Positions 36,801 to 51,800 are shown, counted from the first letter of the stretch. The stretch is DNA of 64,000 nucleotides from Valencia hispanica (GCA_963556495.2 OY747711.1:31324914-31388913), one strand, 5' to 3'. Made by a program: numbers and translations. Notes: generated by a model not told the origin, from the letters alone.

Positions 36801-39800
36801 ATGATGGTGCAATGTTGCCCTTGGAGATTCTTGTCATGTTCTTGTCAAAATGGCCTAACTGCTCAAAAACAGTCATCCTAATGTAGTTTACCATTACACT
36901 ATTTTCCAAGGCACTTGGAACTTTTAAGTGTTGCCCTAATTGTGTTCTCATTTGATGGAAACTAAAATCATATTAGAATAAAATCAACTTTAAACTGAAC
37001 TGCATTAATGTAAGGACAGTTGAATCTTTGCTTTGCATACACAGCAAAACCTACACCAGTCTCTGGAAGTATTGCTGTCTTGCTGTACATGATTATTCCT
37101 TCAAACATTTTGTATTGGGGAATGATACAAGCAAACCAAATTGGCATACTTATCAAACATAGTAGTAAATGATTTGACTACTATAGCTTTACTTTGCTGA
37201 TCCATTACAATACCAATCTCTAGCAACAGCATAAAAGTGAATAAATGTTAAACTGCAGTAGTCTCTGTCAGATCTGTTTTACACTTTAAAGCAAAATGTT
37301 GTCTGAATGTCAGAAAATCAATCTCTAATTGCATGTTATGCACTGGAGAAGAGGTCTTGTAAAGAAGAAAGTGATTTACAGTTAGTGGGCTAAATATACC
37401 AAATGTGTACAGTGGTTCTCTAATAGATTTTGTTTCATGATACAATGTTGTTTCTGCTCAGATCCACTGATTATGGCAGCACTTACACCAAACTCAATGA
37501 TAAAGTGGGCTCAAGGACAGTTTTAAGCTACCTGTATGTCTGTCCTACCAACAAGCAAAAGGTCAGCATTTCTTTCTGACTTCCACTGCTGTCAGATGTT
37601 ACACAGGTCCTTCTCAATAAATTAGAATATCAATTATTATTTTTGATAATTTGGTTCAGAAAGTGATAATCATATACTGTAGATTCCTCCCAAACAAGGT
37701 GATATATTTTAAGCATTTATTTCTGATAATTTACTTGAATATGGCTTATGATAATGAACATATATAATTCAGTTTCTCTGAAAATTTAGAAGACCAAAGA
37801 AATAGATTTCTGCTGCAGAAATGTTATGTAATGTTAAAATCTACACAGTCAGGGGGAAGACTGCTGATTTAACAGTGGACAGTTATCAATGTCCTCCACA
37901 AGAAGGGTAAGCCACAAGAGGTCATTGCTAAAAAAGCTGGCTGTTCACAGAGTGCTTTACCCAAGTATATAAATGGAAAATTAAATGGAGGGAAAAGCGT
38001 TGAAGAAAACTTTGCACAACTTACATAGATTGCTACAGTCTTAAGAGGATTGTCAAGCAAAGCTCTTTCAAGACTTTCGGGAACATTACCAAACCGGAGT
38101 ATTCTTTGTGCTGAGTCTCTTCTGAACCAGAGACAAAGCCAGACACATCTTGCCTGGGCTCAGGAGAAGAAGGAGTGGACAAAGTGATTTAAAGTCCTAT
38201 CTTTAGAAGACACCAAATGTAGCAGTTCATTTGAAAATCAAGGCCTCAGAGTCTGGAGGAAAAGTGGAGATCTACAGTTGTTGGACAGTATGAAGTTTCA
38301 AAGTTAATAAGGATTTAGAAAGCTATGTCATCTGCTGGTTTTGTTTCCCCTGCTCAACCGGGTCAGCTCTACCAGAAATCTTTCCAAAAAACTCAATGCT
38401 ACCCTTCCCTGACAAGCTTTATGGAGATGCTACTTTATTTTTTCCTGGAGGACTTGGCACTTGTCCACACAAAAGTACCAACATCTGCTTTTTATAAACA
38501 TGGTGTAGAATTGACAATAGAAAAATGTAAGACACAACACCCAAAATCCCAATGCTCCAAAGGCCTCTTTTACAGCAACCTTGGCATCCCCCTACACAGT
38601 GACACAGGCTGATCACCTCCATGTTATGTGTCATTCACACCAAAGAAACCCCAACCAAGTAAAGATTGTGGATATTGTACATAAACATACTCTTCACTAA
38701 TTAAAAGTATTTACCCCCTTGGATGTTTAATGTTTTTTATTGGTTTTACAAATAAACCATGATAAACAATATTTGATGTCAAATTGAAAACTGATTTGCT
38801 GCAAATAATAATTAAATAAAAACATGCAACATAAGATAAGTGATTGCATAAATATACACACTCCTTTAAAGTGACTTGCCTAATTCAATAGAGGGACTAG
38901 TAATCTCACAATGAGTGAAATGGAGATCACCTGAGTGCACTGAGTCTCAAGTGATTGTAGTATAAAGACACATGTGTCTGGAAGGTCCATCCACTGGTTA
39001 ATCAAGGGTCCAGGCTTCCAACACAGCTTGAAAACATGACTACAGTGAAGGAGTTACAAGCTTCACCAGTCGAGATAGGACAGACTCTGCATACAGCAAC
39101 GGATCCCGAGTTCTTCACTAGTCAAAGTTATATGGGAGAGTGGCAATGAGAAAGCCACTGTTAAAGAAAACTCGGCTAAAGTTTGCCAAAAGGCATGTGA
39201 GAGATTCCATGGTCATGTAGAAGAAGATTCTTTGGTCTGATGAGACCAAAATTGAGCCTTTTGGCCACTGGATAAGATGGGGACACCAAACACTGCACAT
39301 TATCCCAAACATGCCACCCCCACTGTGATGCAGGTGGTGGCAATGTCATACTGTGGGGAGGCTTCTGGGTAGCAGGCCCTGGAAGACCTGCAAACGTAGA
39401 AGGTAAAATGAATGCAGCAAAATATAGGGAAATCCTGGAGGACAATTTGCTTCCATCTGCAAGAAAACTACGACTTCAGATAACTTTTATTTTACTGGAA
39501 GACAACAACCCAAAGCATCCAGCTCAAACTACACAGACATATTCTTAACAGTTTAAATAAAGGCAACTGGATCTTTCTTGTACTTCTGCAGTTCTTCAGA
39601 AGAACTGCAGAAGTCCCTTGGATGAGTAACGAAACATATTCAAGACAACAAGAAAAGTCCAGTTGCCTTCATTTAAACGCTCAAGAATATCATGTCCGGA
39701 ATGACTGAGAATCTACACCAACATACACAGCAATAGTTGAAGACAACAAGCTGGATGTTCTAGAGTGGCCTAGTCAAAGACAAAACCTCAATTTGATGAA

Positions 39801-42800
39801 GAATTTGTGGCAGGACTTGAAAAGGGCTATTCACAGCCGATGCCCATGCAACCTGACAGACCGGGAACAGTTTTGCAAGAAAGAATGGCGTAAAATTGTA
39901 TTGTTCAGATGTGGGAGCCTGATTGAGACATATTGTAGAAATCAGTTTTCACTTTGACATTGAAGGGTTTGTTTTGCACATGTTTTTGTCATAAAAGCCA
40001 CATTTGATTGATCATGATTTATTTGCTAAAGCAATTAAAAGGGTAAAACATCCAAGCTAGTGAATACTTTTCATTGGTACAGTAAATTTTCTGAGAAACT
40101 GAATTTTGGGTTTTCAATAACAATAATCATCAAAATTTAAAGAAATGAACCCCTTTAATATATTACTTTATTTGTAATTGAAAATATGCTTGAGTTTCAC
40201 AATTTCTCCTTAATTACAGAAAAAAATGTATTTTTGGTGATATCCTAACTTATTGAGATACTGTACTATATCTTTTTTTCCATTTTCTGTGTAAATAAGA
40301 TGTCTCTAGTTCTCTCTTCCTTTTTTTATATTTTACCCCTTTCTTGACTTCCTGCACCATAGATATTGATGCTTAGTGACCCAGAGGTAGAGAGCGCTGT
40401 TCTCATCAGTTCAGATGAAGGGGCAAGCTTTGAGAAGTATCCCATTAACTTCAACGTTCTAAGCCTCCTCTTCCACCCTGCACAGGAGAACTGGATTTTG
40501 GCTTACAGTCATGACTACAAGGTACATTTGGAAAATAATCCACAATGAAATGCTATTTTTATTCCCACTTGATGCTCATCAGCATTATCCTACTTTTAAT
40601 GTGTGAAACAGTAGATCTTATTTTGCTTGCAGCTCTACAGCTCAATGGACTTTGGGAAGAAATGGCAGCTCGTCCATGAAAACGTGATGCCAGGGAGATT
40701 CTATTGGTATAACTACTTGGATTATGTTTTTGACATGTTTTGTCCTGTAATTGATTATTAGCATGATGATGAAGTTCATTCTAAAGCAAGACAGATGAAT
40801 CCAGTGATCTATGTAAAAAAAAACTTTACCCTTACGGGAGTCAAGCACAAAACTGATTACATCCACGTCACGTAAAACTGATATAATATTGTGCCTTCTT
40901 TTCTGAAGCACAAACACAACATGCTGTTTTTGTTGTTGCTGTCGTTTAGTCATTTTTACAGCGCAGGCACAAGGCAGTGAATATAGATGAGTCCGTTTAC
41001 CCTGTTGGTCATGGTATGTGTCCAGCCAACTGTGTTCTTGTTTTTATTCAGAAAAGAAAAGAGGTTGGTTGGAGGACACCCTCTCCACATGCTTGAACAG
41101 TCAGATGTTTCACAAATTAGTGGAGCGCAATGGGTATGGCACAGCCCGAAACAATGCATTATTTGTGCTCTTGAATACTATTCCTTCACACACATGTCAA
41201 AAAGTTATTTTTCAAATCTGTTGCAGCTGCCTGCAATTTCATAACAACACCCATTTGCCATGGTTGGTGTTTATGGGAACAGTGGACGTTTTGTCACCTC
41301 CCTTCTCTTGTTGTTGTCCCTGTTGATGACTTAGTAAATTGAGATTAATTGCCACTGCTGGTGCAAATATTACCCTGAGTGATTTACAGGAGATAAAAAG
41401 ATATTGTTATGGGTTTGTTAGAACAACAATGTCCATTTACTGCTGCTATATTCAACAAAGCTTTCTCTTCTTTTCTTCTAATTCTCATTTATCCTTCTCG
41501 TATCCATCAAACCCTATTTCTGCTCCCCTCTATTTACTTCTACTCTTCCCTTCTCTCAAGGGCGGTAATGGGGCTGGACAGAGAATCAGATGTGGTCCAC
41601 ATTGAGACGCGCATCGCAAAAGGCCGTGAGTGCTGCACTTCAGTTTGCTGCTGTAGCAGGACCCGCAGGACCCCTTTGCCTCTCATTTAGAGAGAGGTCA
41701 CGGGCAAGATGAGACCTGTTCTGCTGCTCAGATTGGTCCCTGAAGTCTCGTAAAGCTGAATTGGTGTCTCCTGAAAAAAAAAAAACCTCAGAGATTTAGC
41801 AGGTTGATAGATGTTTCCTCTTCCTAATCTATCCCCCGTGTTTCATCGGCTAAAGCTGAGCTCCCCTGTTTCAAAACATTGTTGCATTTTTTGTCAAACC
41901 AATTATAGGGGGTTCCTGCTTGAGAGAAATATGCATAGTCTTTCTGAGGAGAACAAATGGGAAGCCAAATTAGCATACAAACTCCTCTTGTCTTACACAA
42001 TAACATCGCAAACTGTTTGTGATATGCCTGACAAACTTTGAATGTACCGTCCTAGTCAGAATTTAGGACACTTCTGAATTTCAAAAACATAATTCAGAAT
42101 ATGTTTAGAATGAATTGCAATTATAAATATTTTTTATTTTACAGTGGTTTTTTAAATAAAATGAAAAGGTAACATTCTTACAAAATGTAGTTAGACCCAG
42201 AGGTTGCGTTAACCGAAAATCTTTTGTATTGACCGATTTGTTTAGAATGGTGATGAAACAAATCTGATGGCCGTCCATCATTTTGACAGATGAGTATTCA
42301 CACCTCTGACCACTTGGTGCAGACATTTTCAACTTTACACAGTACAGCTAACTAAATCAGTACAAAAACCTTCCAATGAGAGCATCTGAACATCATCTAA
42401 GACCTGGATATCGTACTCTATGCATCTCGCTAACCGGGAGCTGACAGAGCGTTATAGAGTTACTGTGACTTTGGAGCACGTCGATCCAGAGAGGCTGGTG
42501 TCATACCAACCACCGGTGCATGCTGAGGAATTTCCTCCCGTTGATCACTACAATTGGAAAAATGTTCCCTGATTTCAAAACTTTGGCTGTAATGCCGCTT
42601 AATTCTACTCTCCAGTGTGACATCGAACTCAGCTTTCAGGACAACATCAAAACCCCCATGAGATGTCATCAGTCCGGGATAAAAGTCTAAAAGCGCATGA
42701 CAATACCCTCTGCAGCAATCCCACTATTTGATTAATCACAAATGGGTGCACATTTCAGTTCCATGCGGAGCAGGAGGAACTTGTGAGACTGTGCGTTCAG

Positions 42801-45800
42801 GCCACTGCAGGTGAACTATTAATATTTTAAGTGCAATTGTTTATTTCAATTTTTATATGTAGTTCTTTGTTCAGCTTGTTCGGATTTAATATTATTTAAG
42901 ATGAAATAAAAAAATAGAAATACTACTGAATACGTTATCATTTAGAAAATTAACGGCTAGAAATAGAAATATGACCGAATTATTTTGACCCAACCGGTTA
43001 AAACCACTAACAACAAAAATGCCTAGTGCGACCTCTGGGTAGACCAGTGATGCGTGGTGAGATTTTCGGTAAGGTATACAGCGGCAGACAATCCCCACAC
43101 AGTATTTTTACGTACAACAGCAAGAAACAACTACGTGACATAAATAACCATATTGTGAAAATTAATTGTACAAAATCATATATAAATGAACATGTTCCCT
43201 AACACCACTCATTAAACAATGCCTTATCTCAGAATACCATCTTCGAAAGAGGGTAAAAACGCAGAGATCAGGATGGATTAGACTTTTAACAAATACAATT
43301 ATAGTCTGCAGAGCTCTATATTAATGTGCAGCATCTATTCCTCCTAATTGATGTGATGTACATATTCATCACCCTAATATCAGTTATAGGGACCAGGAAA
43401 TAAAAAAACAGTACACAAAAAAAATCTTCAGCGATTGAGACATTTTGGTGCTCTCGCTTTATTTGAAAATGAAGCCCATGTATCTGTTTGCCATGACAAA
43501 AATTCTTCATGATCAATGTAAAATGTATTTCTCTTAAATTGTATGTCTCAGAATGTATTGAGTCCTTACTTTTTCATTCATGTAACAGAAGGGAAAAGAA
43601 AATCTGTTTTGCTGAGTTTTGTTTTATCTGTATGTGCTAATGTGTTTAAAAACAGCAAAAATACTTTTCCATTGATGCTGTAGTCACATGACAGGAAGCA
43701 GGAAGAACAAAATGGCTTGTTCAATAAAGAATATTAACCCAAAAACAGCAAATTAAAAAAGGAAAATTATGGCGAGTTGATAATTAAAAAGAACTCTCCA
43801 GTTTCACAATAGATAGGCAAAGTATGAGTGAGCTAGCATAAAAGGTAGCTAATCAAAATGCCTCTCTGCTTATATTTTAGGTGCACTTTTACATTTGCAA
43901 ATGTCTTTTAATACAACATTAAATGGCATTAACAATAGTCTGGTTAATATATTGCCACCAGCTCCCTGCCTAATCAAAAGGTGGTGATGTTGAGTTAACT
44001 CTGTTAAAGAGTTTATTTTGAAGAGATGTTCTGGGAAGCTATTACTGTTACCTTCCTTGTAATAGAAATATCCCATCGGCGTGGTGAAAACTAACAAACT
44101 AATCAGATGTATGCTGTATCAATCTGTTTCTGATTTGGTGAATCAGCTGACTGAGTCTGCCAGAATAATTTTCAAACAACTTTCAGACCTGGAAAACAAA
44201 GGAACTTATCATCTTCATACACAGAAGGACATACCATCGTTGCAACATCTTGAGATGCTGTGGCATGACTGATGCAAAATCCCAAAATTTACTCTGGACT
44301 CATGGAGTCACAATTTACAATTGTGGTGGTGGAGTGATGCAATCAGCAGGCTCCATCCATCCATCCATCCATTTTCTTCCGCTTATCCGGGGTCGGGTCG
44401 CGGGGGCAGCAGCCTAAGCAAAGAGACCCAGACTTCCCTCTCCCCAGCCACTTGTTCCAGCTCCTCGGGAGGAACCCCAAGGCGCTCCCAGGCCAGCCGA
44501 GAAACATAGTCCCTCCAGCGTGTCCTGGGCCTTCCCCTGGGCCTCCTCCCGGTGAGACGTGCCTGAAACACCTCACCAGGGAGGCGTCCAGGAGGCATCC
44601 TGACCAGATGCCTGAGCCACCTCAACTGACTCCTCTCGATGTGGAGAAGCAGCGGCTCTACTCTGAGCCCCCTCCGGATGACTGAGCTTCTCATCCTATC
44701 TCTAAGGGAGAGCCCAGACACTCTGCGGAGGAAACTCATTTCAGCCGCTTGTATCCGTGATCTCGTTCTTTCGGTCACCACCCAGAGTTCGTGACCATAG
44801 ATGAGGGTAGGAACGTAGATCGACCGGTAAATCGAGAGCTTCGCCTTTTGGCTCAGCTCTCTCTTCACCACGACAGACCGGTAGAGCGCCCGCATAACTG
44901 CAGATGCCCCACCAATCCGTCTATCGATCTCCCGCTCCATTTTTCCCTCACTCGTGAACAAGACCCCCAGATACTTAAACTCCTCCACTTGGGGAAGGAC
45001 CCCATCCCCGACCCGGAGGAGGCACCCCACCCTTTTCCGGCTCAAGACCATGGACTCGGATTTGGAGGTGCTGATTCTCATCCCAGCCGCTTCACACTCG
45101 GCTGCGAACAGCTCCAGCGAAAGCTGTAGCTCACGCTTCGATGAAGCCAACAGGACCACATCATCTGCAAAAAGCAGAGACCCGATCCTGAGGCCACCAA
45201 AACGGATCCCCTCAACGCCTTGGCTGCGCCTAGAGATCCTGTCCATAAAAGTTAGGAACAGGATCGGTGACAAAGGGCAACCTTGGCGGAGTCCAACTCT
45301 CACTGGAAACAAGCCCGACTTACTGCCGGCAATGCGAACCAAACTCTGGCACCGGTCGTACAGGGACCTAACAGCCCGTATCAAGGGGCCCGGTACCCCA
45401 TACTCCCGGAGCACCCCCCACAGGGCCCCCCGAGGGACACGGTCGAACGCCTTCTCCAAGTCCACAAAACACATGTAGACCGGTTGGGCGAACTCCCACG
45501 CACCCTCCAGGACCCTGCTGAGGGTGTAGAGCTGGTCCAGTGTTCCACGGCCAGGACGAAAACCGCATTGTTCCTCCAGGATCCGAGGTTCGACTATCCG
45601 TCGGACCCTCCTCTCCAGAACCCCTGAATAGACCTTACCAGGGAGGCTCAGAAGTGTGATCCCCTGTAGTTGGAACACACCCTGTGGTCCCCCTTTTTAA
45701 ACAGGGGGACCACCACCCCGGTCTGCCAATCCAAGGGAACTGCCCCCGATGTCCACGCAATATTGCAGAGCCGCGTTAACCAACACAGCCCCACAACATC

Positions 45801-48800
45801 CAGAGCCTTGAGGAACTCCGGTCGAATCTCATCCACCCCCGGAGCCTTGCCACCGAGGAGCTTTTTAACGACCTCGGTGACCTCAACACCAGAGATTGGA
45901 GAGCCCGACCCCAAGTCCCCAAACCCTGCTTCCAGATTGGAAGGCGTGCTGGTGGGATTGAGGAGGTCTTCGAAGTATTCCATCCACCGACCCAAAACGT
46001 CCCGCGTCGAGGTCAGCAGCACACCATCCCCACTGTAAACAGTGTTGGTGGCAGACCGCTTTCCCCCCCTGAGACGCCGGATGGTAGACCAGAATCGCTT
46101 CGAAGCCGTACGGAAGTCGTTTTCCATGGTCTCTCCAAACTCCTCCCACGCCCGAGTTTTTGCCTCAGCAACCATCCGAGCCGCATCCCGCTTGGCCTGT
46201 CGGTACCTATCAGCTGCTTCAGGGGTCCCACAAGCCAAAAAGACCCGGTAGGACTCCTTCTTCAGCCTGACAGCATCCCTTACCGCCGGTGTCCACCAGC
46301 GGGTTCGGGGGTTGCCGCCGCGACAGGCACCGACCACCTTGCGGCCACAGCTTCGGTCAGCCGCAATCAGCAGGCTCAACCAACTTAAATTTACAAAGGA
46401 ACACGTACATTGCTCAGATGGTCAAAACATCAATAAATGTAACAAAAGTATCTAGTGAAACTGTAGGCTGTTAATATAATCGACCATGGCTTTCTTTACC
46501 TCTTATATTTAAGCTTCAACCTCTTAGAGGATTTATTTGCTTTTCCACTAGTTTATGGTAAAATTGCATATTTCTGCTTGAGGTAATGTAGCTACTACTA
46601 TTACTGTTACTATATGTTCTCCAAAGTTAAAGTTCACTGAGCCTCTTTTCAAAGAAATCTAAACTAACATGTTATGTTGTGCTTAAGATCACAGTTTCCA
46701 TGCTGCTTTATACTGACCTAATTATCAAAGTGAACATAAAATGTTGAAAATGACTTTGCAAGTAGCCTGGGCTCTAACTCTGAGTGTATGTTACTGGTTT
46801 AGACGCAAAGATACATTCTCCTAATTGGTGAATGTTTTGCAAAAAAAAGCTTCACCTAATTCCCAGGTTATAAAATGAATACTCTGAAGTGGGGGCGAAA
46901 TAGTTTTTATATGACCAACGACTTTCTGAACTCATTTCACGTCTTCTGTTTTTAGACATGATTTACATAATCTACACAAAACTTTTTCAAAAACATTATG
47001 AGGATATTTTAAAAATGTCGTACATGGCAGCCAGTTACCACCCAGGATTGTATCAGTAGTAACACACCGAATTCAGAAAAAAAGTAAGTTTGAACATAAA
47101 TAGGTTGAATTTATAAGCTTTTAGTTCCAGTGTGGTAAATTTAGAGTAGATTAGGATCATAGGTACTGCCTAGCATCTCCAGTGCATACAAAGTAGAATC
47201 TAAATGTGAATGGTATTAATTTACTTCTTATTGATTTTCTTTTTCCCCTTTCAGGAGCTCAGTACGTGAAGTGCAGAGCCCATAGATGTACAGAGGGCAA
47301 CAGACAGTACCTCTTTCCCGGACACGTAGACACCAACTCCCTCGTTGTGCAGGACGAATACGTTTTCACACAGGTTTGCATAGCAACAGATTTTTTGTCC
47401 TCAATATCAATTGTTGCCCCCATCTTTTCATTTAAAGGTTACTACCTCTGCGAACTTTGATTTCTTTTTACCTACTTTTTTGTTTTTATTTTTGCTCCCT
47501 TGTGCAGCCAATTTACGCTTTTCCATCAAACCCCACATAATGGCTTTTCCCAACACACCTGTTCCCCGCCGGCCCGATATGTGTTTTGATTACGTTTTTT
47601 CTCGTTCGTGTCAGGGCACGCTTAGGCGTTTCAGTTTCTGCACAGACAAAATCCAATCCATACCTGGAAAAATATATTTGTTTTCAATGAGGACATAGTG
47701 AAGGAACAATGAAAAGACAGGTCGCTGTCCTTATTATCATTCACTCTGACTTTGACTCCAATTAGACAGCCACAGTCAGGGTCATTATTAGAAATTAAAT
47801 TTTCCAATGTCCTCCACTGTCATTGATTTCCTTCCACTGGTGAGTAATTTTCTATCATGGTGGTCAGAGTTAATGCACTTGGTCATCCTTGTTTGACTCT
47901 GGGTAAGTTTCAGCGAAAGCTGTTCATAGTGGCTGCACGTTTTCATTTCACATAAACATTCCTAAATGGTACCTATTTATTTCTATGTATTCAAAGATTT
48001 TATCATTTGTTGTGTTGCTGCAGACTTCACTGAAACTGAAAAGGGGAGAATGAAATCACAGCATAAACTGTGATTCAATAAAATTCCCAAATTGCATTTA
48101 GCTGAGGTGAGATTGACCACTGAGACAGAGGCAGACGCGGGGAAGATGTTGGTGAATATAACTGGACAATCAGGGAGAGAGTGTCTGCACATAGCTGCGG
48201 TGACTTTCTTGTGACTTTCATTGCTCTGGGCAGTTGGATTTAACTTGACAAAGAGTAATGAGGTTATCGATTGGGGTACAACAAAATAAGCTGTCTTCAA
48301 CACCTCCAAACTCTCTTGGGAGGGGAGGAATGGCCAAGTGCAACATCCTCAAAAATGTGGCCTGGGAAAATGCAGCTCATTGATTTTCGATAGATTATTC
48401 CATTAGAGCCCTAATGTAGTGTGTTCGGGGACAAACACCATCTTTCTAGTTGATTAGAAAATAAGCAATCAAGTACTGTTAGCCTGCCTGTGGATGGGGA
48501 CGGTGGTAGCTTATTAGGGTATTCAAGATGCGCTGCAGATAAAGCCAACGCAATTTTGGATGGCTTGTGGTTTTAGACTAATTGAGGTGGTAATATTAAT
48601 TTCTGTTTTGGTTGTAATTTGTTTCGGCCTTCAACGCTGCGGAAAGCCGCGTGCAGTTGTTTTATGAAGTCAGTCATGCATTGTGAATTCATTTGCTTCC
48701 TTCAGGAGATGTTTCGTTTCACAAGTTACCTCCCAGATAATAAATAATTCTCTGTAATTGTTGTCTGAATTTTCAGGCACATTAAGATTTTCAGATAATT

Positions 48801-51800
48801 ATCAATTGTCTCGTGTAATCAGGGAGGATTCTTAGCTGTCCTAAATTTACCCTGCAGCATTAAGACAACTTTGAACATACAGCAATTGTCACAAAAACTA
48901 CCTTCATGAGTCCAAAAATAACTTGGTGCTGCTGTCTGAAATCACACAAGGAGACAGACAGAGTATAAGAAATTGTGTACAAGCCAGCAAGGAAAACATA
49001 TGATGGTTGGATGTTATCCAGTTACAATTCCTTGAGTTGAGGGGGGAAAAAAAAACATACAGTTTGGTAGTATCGGGGTACTTATGCAGAAGAATTAAGA
49101 CAAACATATATGTCATTATCTAACAGAAAAGTGTATATTAACCCTACCATGAATTGCCAGGTGTAACTTTAAAATGGTTTTTTGTAACATAGGTGTGAAG
49201 CAGGACCAAAATGTAAATGTAAACAGGAGATCGGAACTAGCATGATGAAAAGATTTGATGGAAAATGGAAAAGTTATAAAAACAGGGCAAACAAGGCACG
49301 AAGGTGAACCAGAAAACAGGCAAGTAATGGACATAATAACGGGAGGATCCAATAATAAACAACGAGAACCGATGAGTTTATATACTGAGGCAGTGGTGGC
49401 AATGAGGAAGCAACCAGATGTATTAATTAGGGGCAAATGGGGAACAGCTGAGGGAGAATGCTGGCAGAGGAGTGAATCAGGTGATGGAAAACACCTGTGG
49501 AAGGGAGTAAACTAGCAGGCTGAGGGAAGGTGAATAATGAACACTGGAGAAGAACTGAGACTCAAAGAAACTATAAATCATGGGGGGGGGGTAACACTAA
49601 TCTGAGGGAACAAAGTCCAAAAGCACAAGGAACAGAACACAAGAATCAATAAAGAAACTTAATACAAAGAAGATGAACAAATATACCAAGACCTTTAAAG
49701 CAGTAAAAATGAAACTAAGCATGGTAAAACCTGTTTGGCAATAATAAAAAGCACAAACATTAACAACAAGGCAGTGCTGAAAGCACAAACACAAGTGAAA
49801 CTCAAATATCCAGGGATCATAACAGTTTTAGGCTAACAAGAGTGTCAATGGTGCTTCTTGTTTCTTGCATTGTCTCTCCAAAAAGCTGAGTCTGTGTTTC
49901 CTGTCTCTTTTGTAAGCTTTGCAAAAGTGTAGCAGCTGTCTTTTAGCCAGCTTATTGGTTAACATGTAGGAACAAGCGGGGCAGAGACAGTGTTGAGCTG
50001 CTAATTCCTTGTATAGCCAAAGTAAATTCTGATCACTTTAACATTTTCTCTCCAAAGTTAAAGTGTATGAACGTTGTCATGGCAAATTATGTTTTTTTTA
50101 CCTTTATTTATCAAAACATTGTAATACATTGATACTGGAAATATCCCCATCCTCAATTCCAGTCTTTTGACTCCGATAACAATACAAAGTAGCAAATAAA
50201 GCAGAAAACACTGTCTCTAATAGCATATGCATTATGGAGTGGAGTTGTACACTGAATGCTGGCCAAATGCACCGATTTGCTTGTAATCAGTAGGATAGTT
50301 CTAATTGTGAAATGGTAAGAAAAAAACTGAACTGATTTTTCAGTTCCCTTAAATGAAGGGGAAAATGCAGAGTTTTTTGAGAGAACTGGTAGTTTTGATG
50401 TTTTTTTCATCTTCTGCTGAAGTACACTAGCTCCTGCATTCTGGTCCTAAATTTCACTCCTTCCTCTCTCTGCACATCCCAGATCATGTCAGTCAATAGT
50501 ATTACCTGGCTTTACAAAAGTATTCCTACCTGCTGAACTTTTTCACATTTCCTCATTTAGCTTGCAGCTCCTTCCATCTTCCCTGTCACTGCAGATGAAC
50601 AGCATTCCCACAGCCTGATGCTGCCACCAGTATGTTTTATAGAGGTGATGGTGTGTTCAGGGTTATGGGCAGTGTTAAACACCAAAAAGTAATGTGGCAA
50701 ACATGTTAAAATGTTAACAAGTTAAAAAAAGTGCAAGGGGCATAGATACTATTGTAGGATACTATGTATTTTTAACTGTACTTATGCTATTAGTATCTCA
50801 GTATTTCTTGTAAATTTTCATTTTCCCTTTTTCTATCACACATTTAATATTATGTATTCACTCATTTATTTATACCTTTCTTTTAGAAAAGCAATGTTAC
50901 ATAATCTTTATGACATAGTTTCTCATCTACAAAGGTAACCAAGTCCGGACGAGCCAGTTACTTCGTATCCTACATGAGGGAATCCTTCAGGCAGATGAAA
51001 TTACCAAAGTACTGTTTGCCAAAGGTAACCAGCAGACTTAATGTTTTTCTTTTTAGTCATAGTTTTTATCTTCACTTGTAGAGGTCAAACCATGCAAAAC
51101 ATTTAAAAAGAACTGTCACAGTACAAAGAGGCCCATGACTTCTTTTTGGAGTCGTTTCCCCATTTGCACCTGTTATTCTCTCTCTGTCTGTGCCTGCCTT
51201 TCCACTGCTACAGGACATGCATATTATCAGCACTGATGAGAAGCAGGTATTTGCTGCCGTCCAGGAGTGGAATCAGAACAACACTTACAGCCTGTATATC
51301 TCAGACTCCCCTGGGGTCTACTTTATCCTTTCATTAGAGAATCTGAGAACCAGCAGAGGGCCTGCTGGTAACCTACTGGTTGACTTTTACAAGGTTTGTT
51401 GTCAGCTTTGTTCAAGGACTGCTGCTGCTTCTTTTACTCATCACGTAATTATAACTAACTAATATCAAAGTAGTAATCTGTGATAAATTATAAATTATGT
51501 AATAGCTATTTATTTATTTATACCCTAGCCTTTTTCTGTACAGGTTGGGATATTTATTTGTTGAATATTTCTTGTATTTCTAGTATTTTTATATGCATTG
51601 TTCCCTTTTATGTTTGCAATTCAAATTGCAGTACCTTTTTAATGTACTCATACACCTTTAACTCTTTCAGGCTTTGTTATTATGCAATCAAAAACCTCAA
51701 TGTTAATAGGATTTTATGAGATAGACCAATGCAAAGCAACTGCAGAAGTGTAAAGTGGAAGAAAAAGGACATGAGGTTTAATTCCATAATGACAGTCTTG

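Larger units (their letters stand above)
37604..40263. mobile_element. Old Tc1 filling intron b-c (outer element)
   Basis: The left end caggtccttctcaataaatt and the right end (reverse complement cagtatctcaataagttagg) are diverged relatives of the Tc1 at 22 kb. Decayed + strand transposase pieces are readable between about 37,880 and 38,610 ([17 protein letters not shown], then [12 protein letters not shown]). The element is interrupted by a second Tc1. It starts about 40 bp after exon b and ends about 100 bp before exon c. Confidence 0.75.
44354..46362 (-). mobile_element. 5'-truncated LINE with 15-bp target duplication
   Basis: 2,009 bp inserted antisense to the SorCS gene. An exact 15-bp duplication, gcaatcagcaggctc, lies at 44339-44353 and 46363-46377. 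The 3' end is a (TGGA)n tail on the minus strand. It lacks an endonuclease domain because of 5' truncation but keeps nearly the whole reverse transcriptase and C-terminal region. It resembles RTE-like teleost non-LTR elements; the clade is not certain. Confidence 0.93.

Noticed and set aside
44791..45627. Long + strand open frames
   Set aside because: They are antisense to the LINE reverse transcriptase; proline/serine-rich composition reflects the complementary strand of a GC-rich gene.
49184..49826. Firm call of a solo LTR
   Set aside because: The flanking 5-mers do not match exactly and no internal retroviral-type coding is nearby, so it was left as LTR-like.
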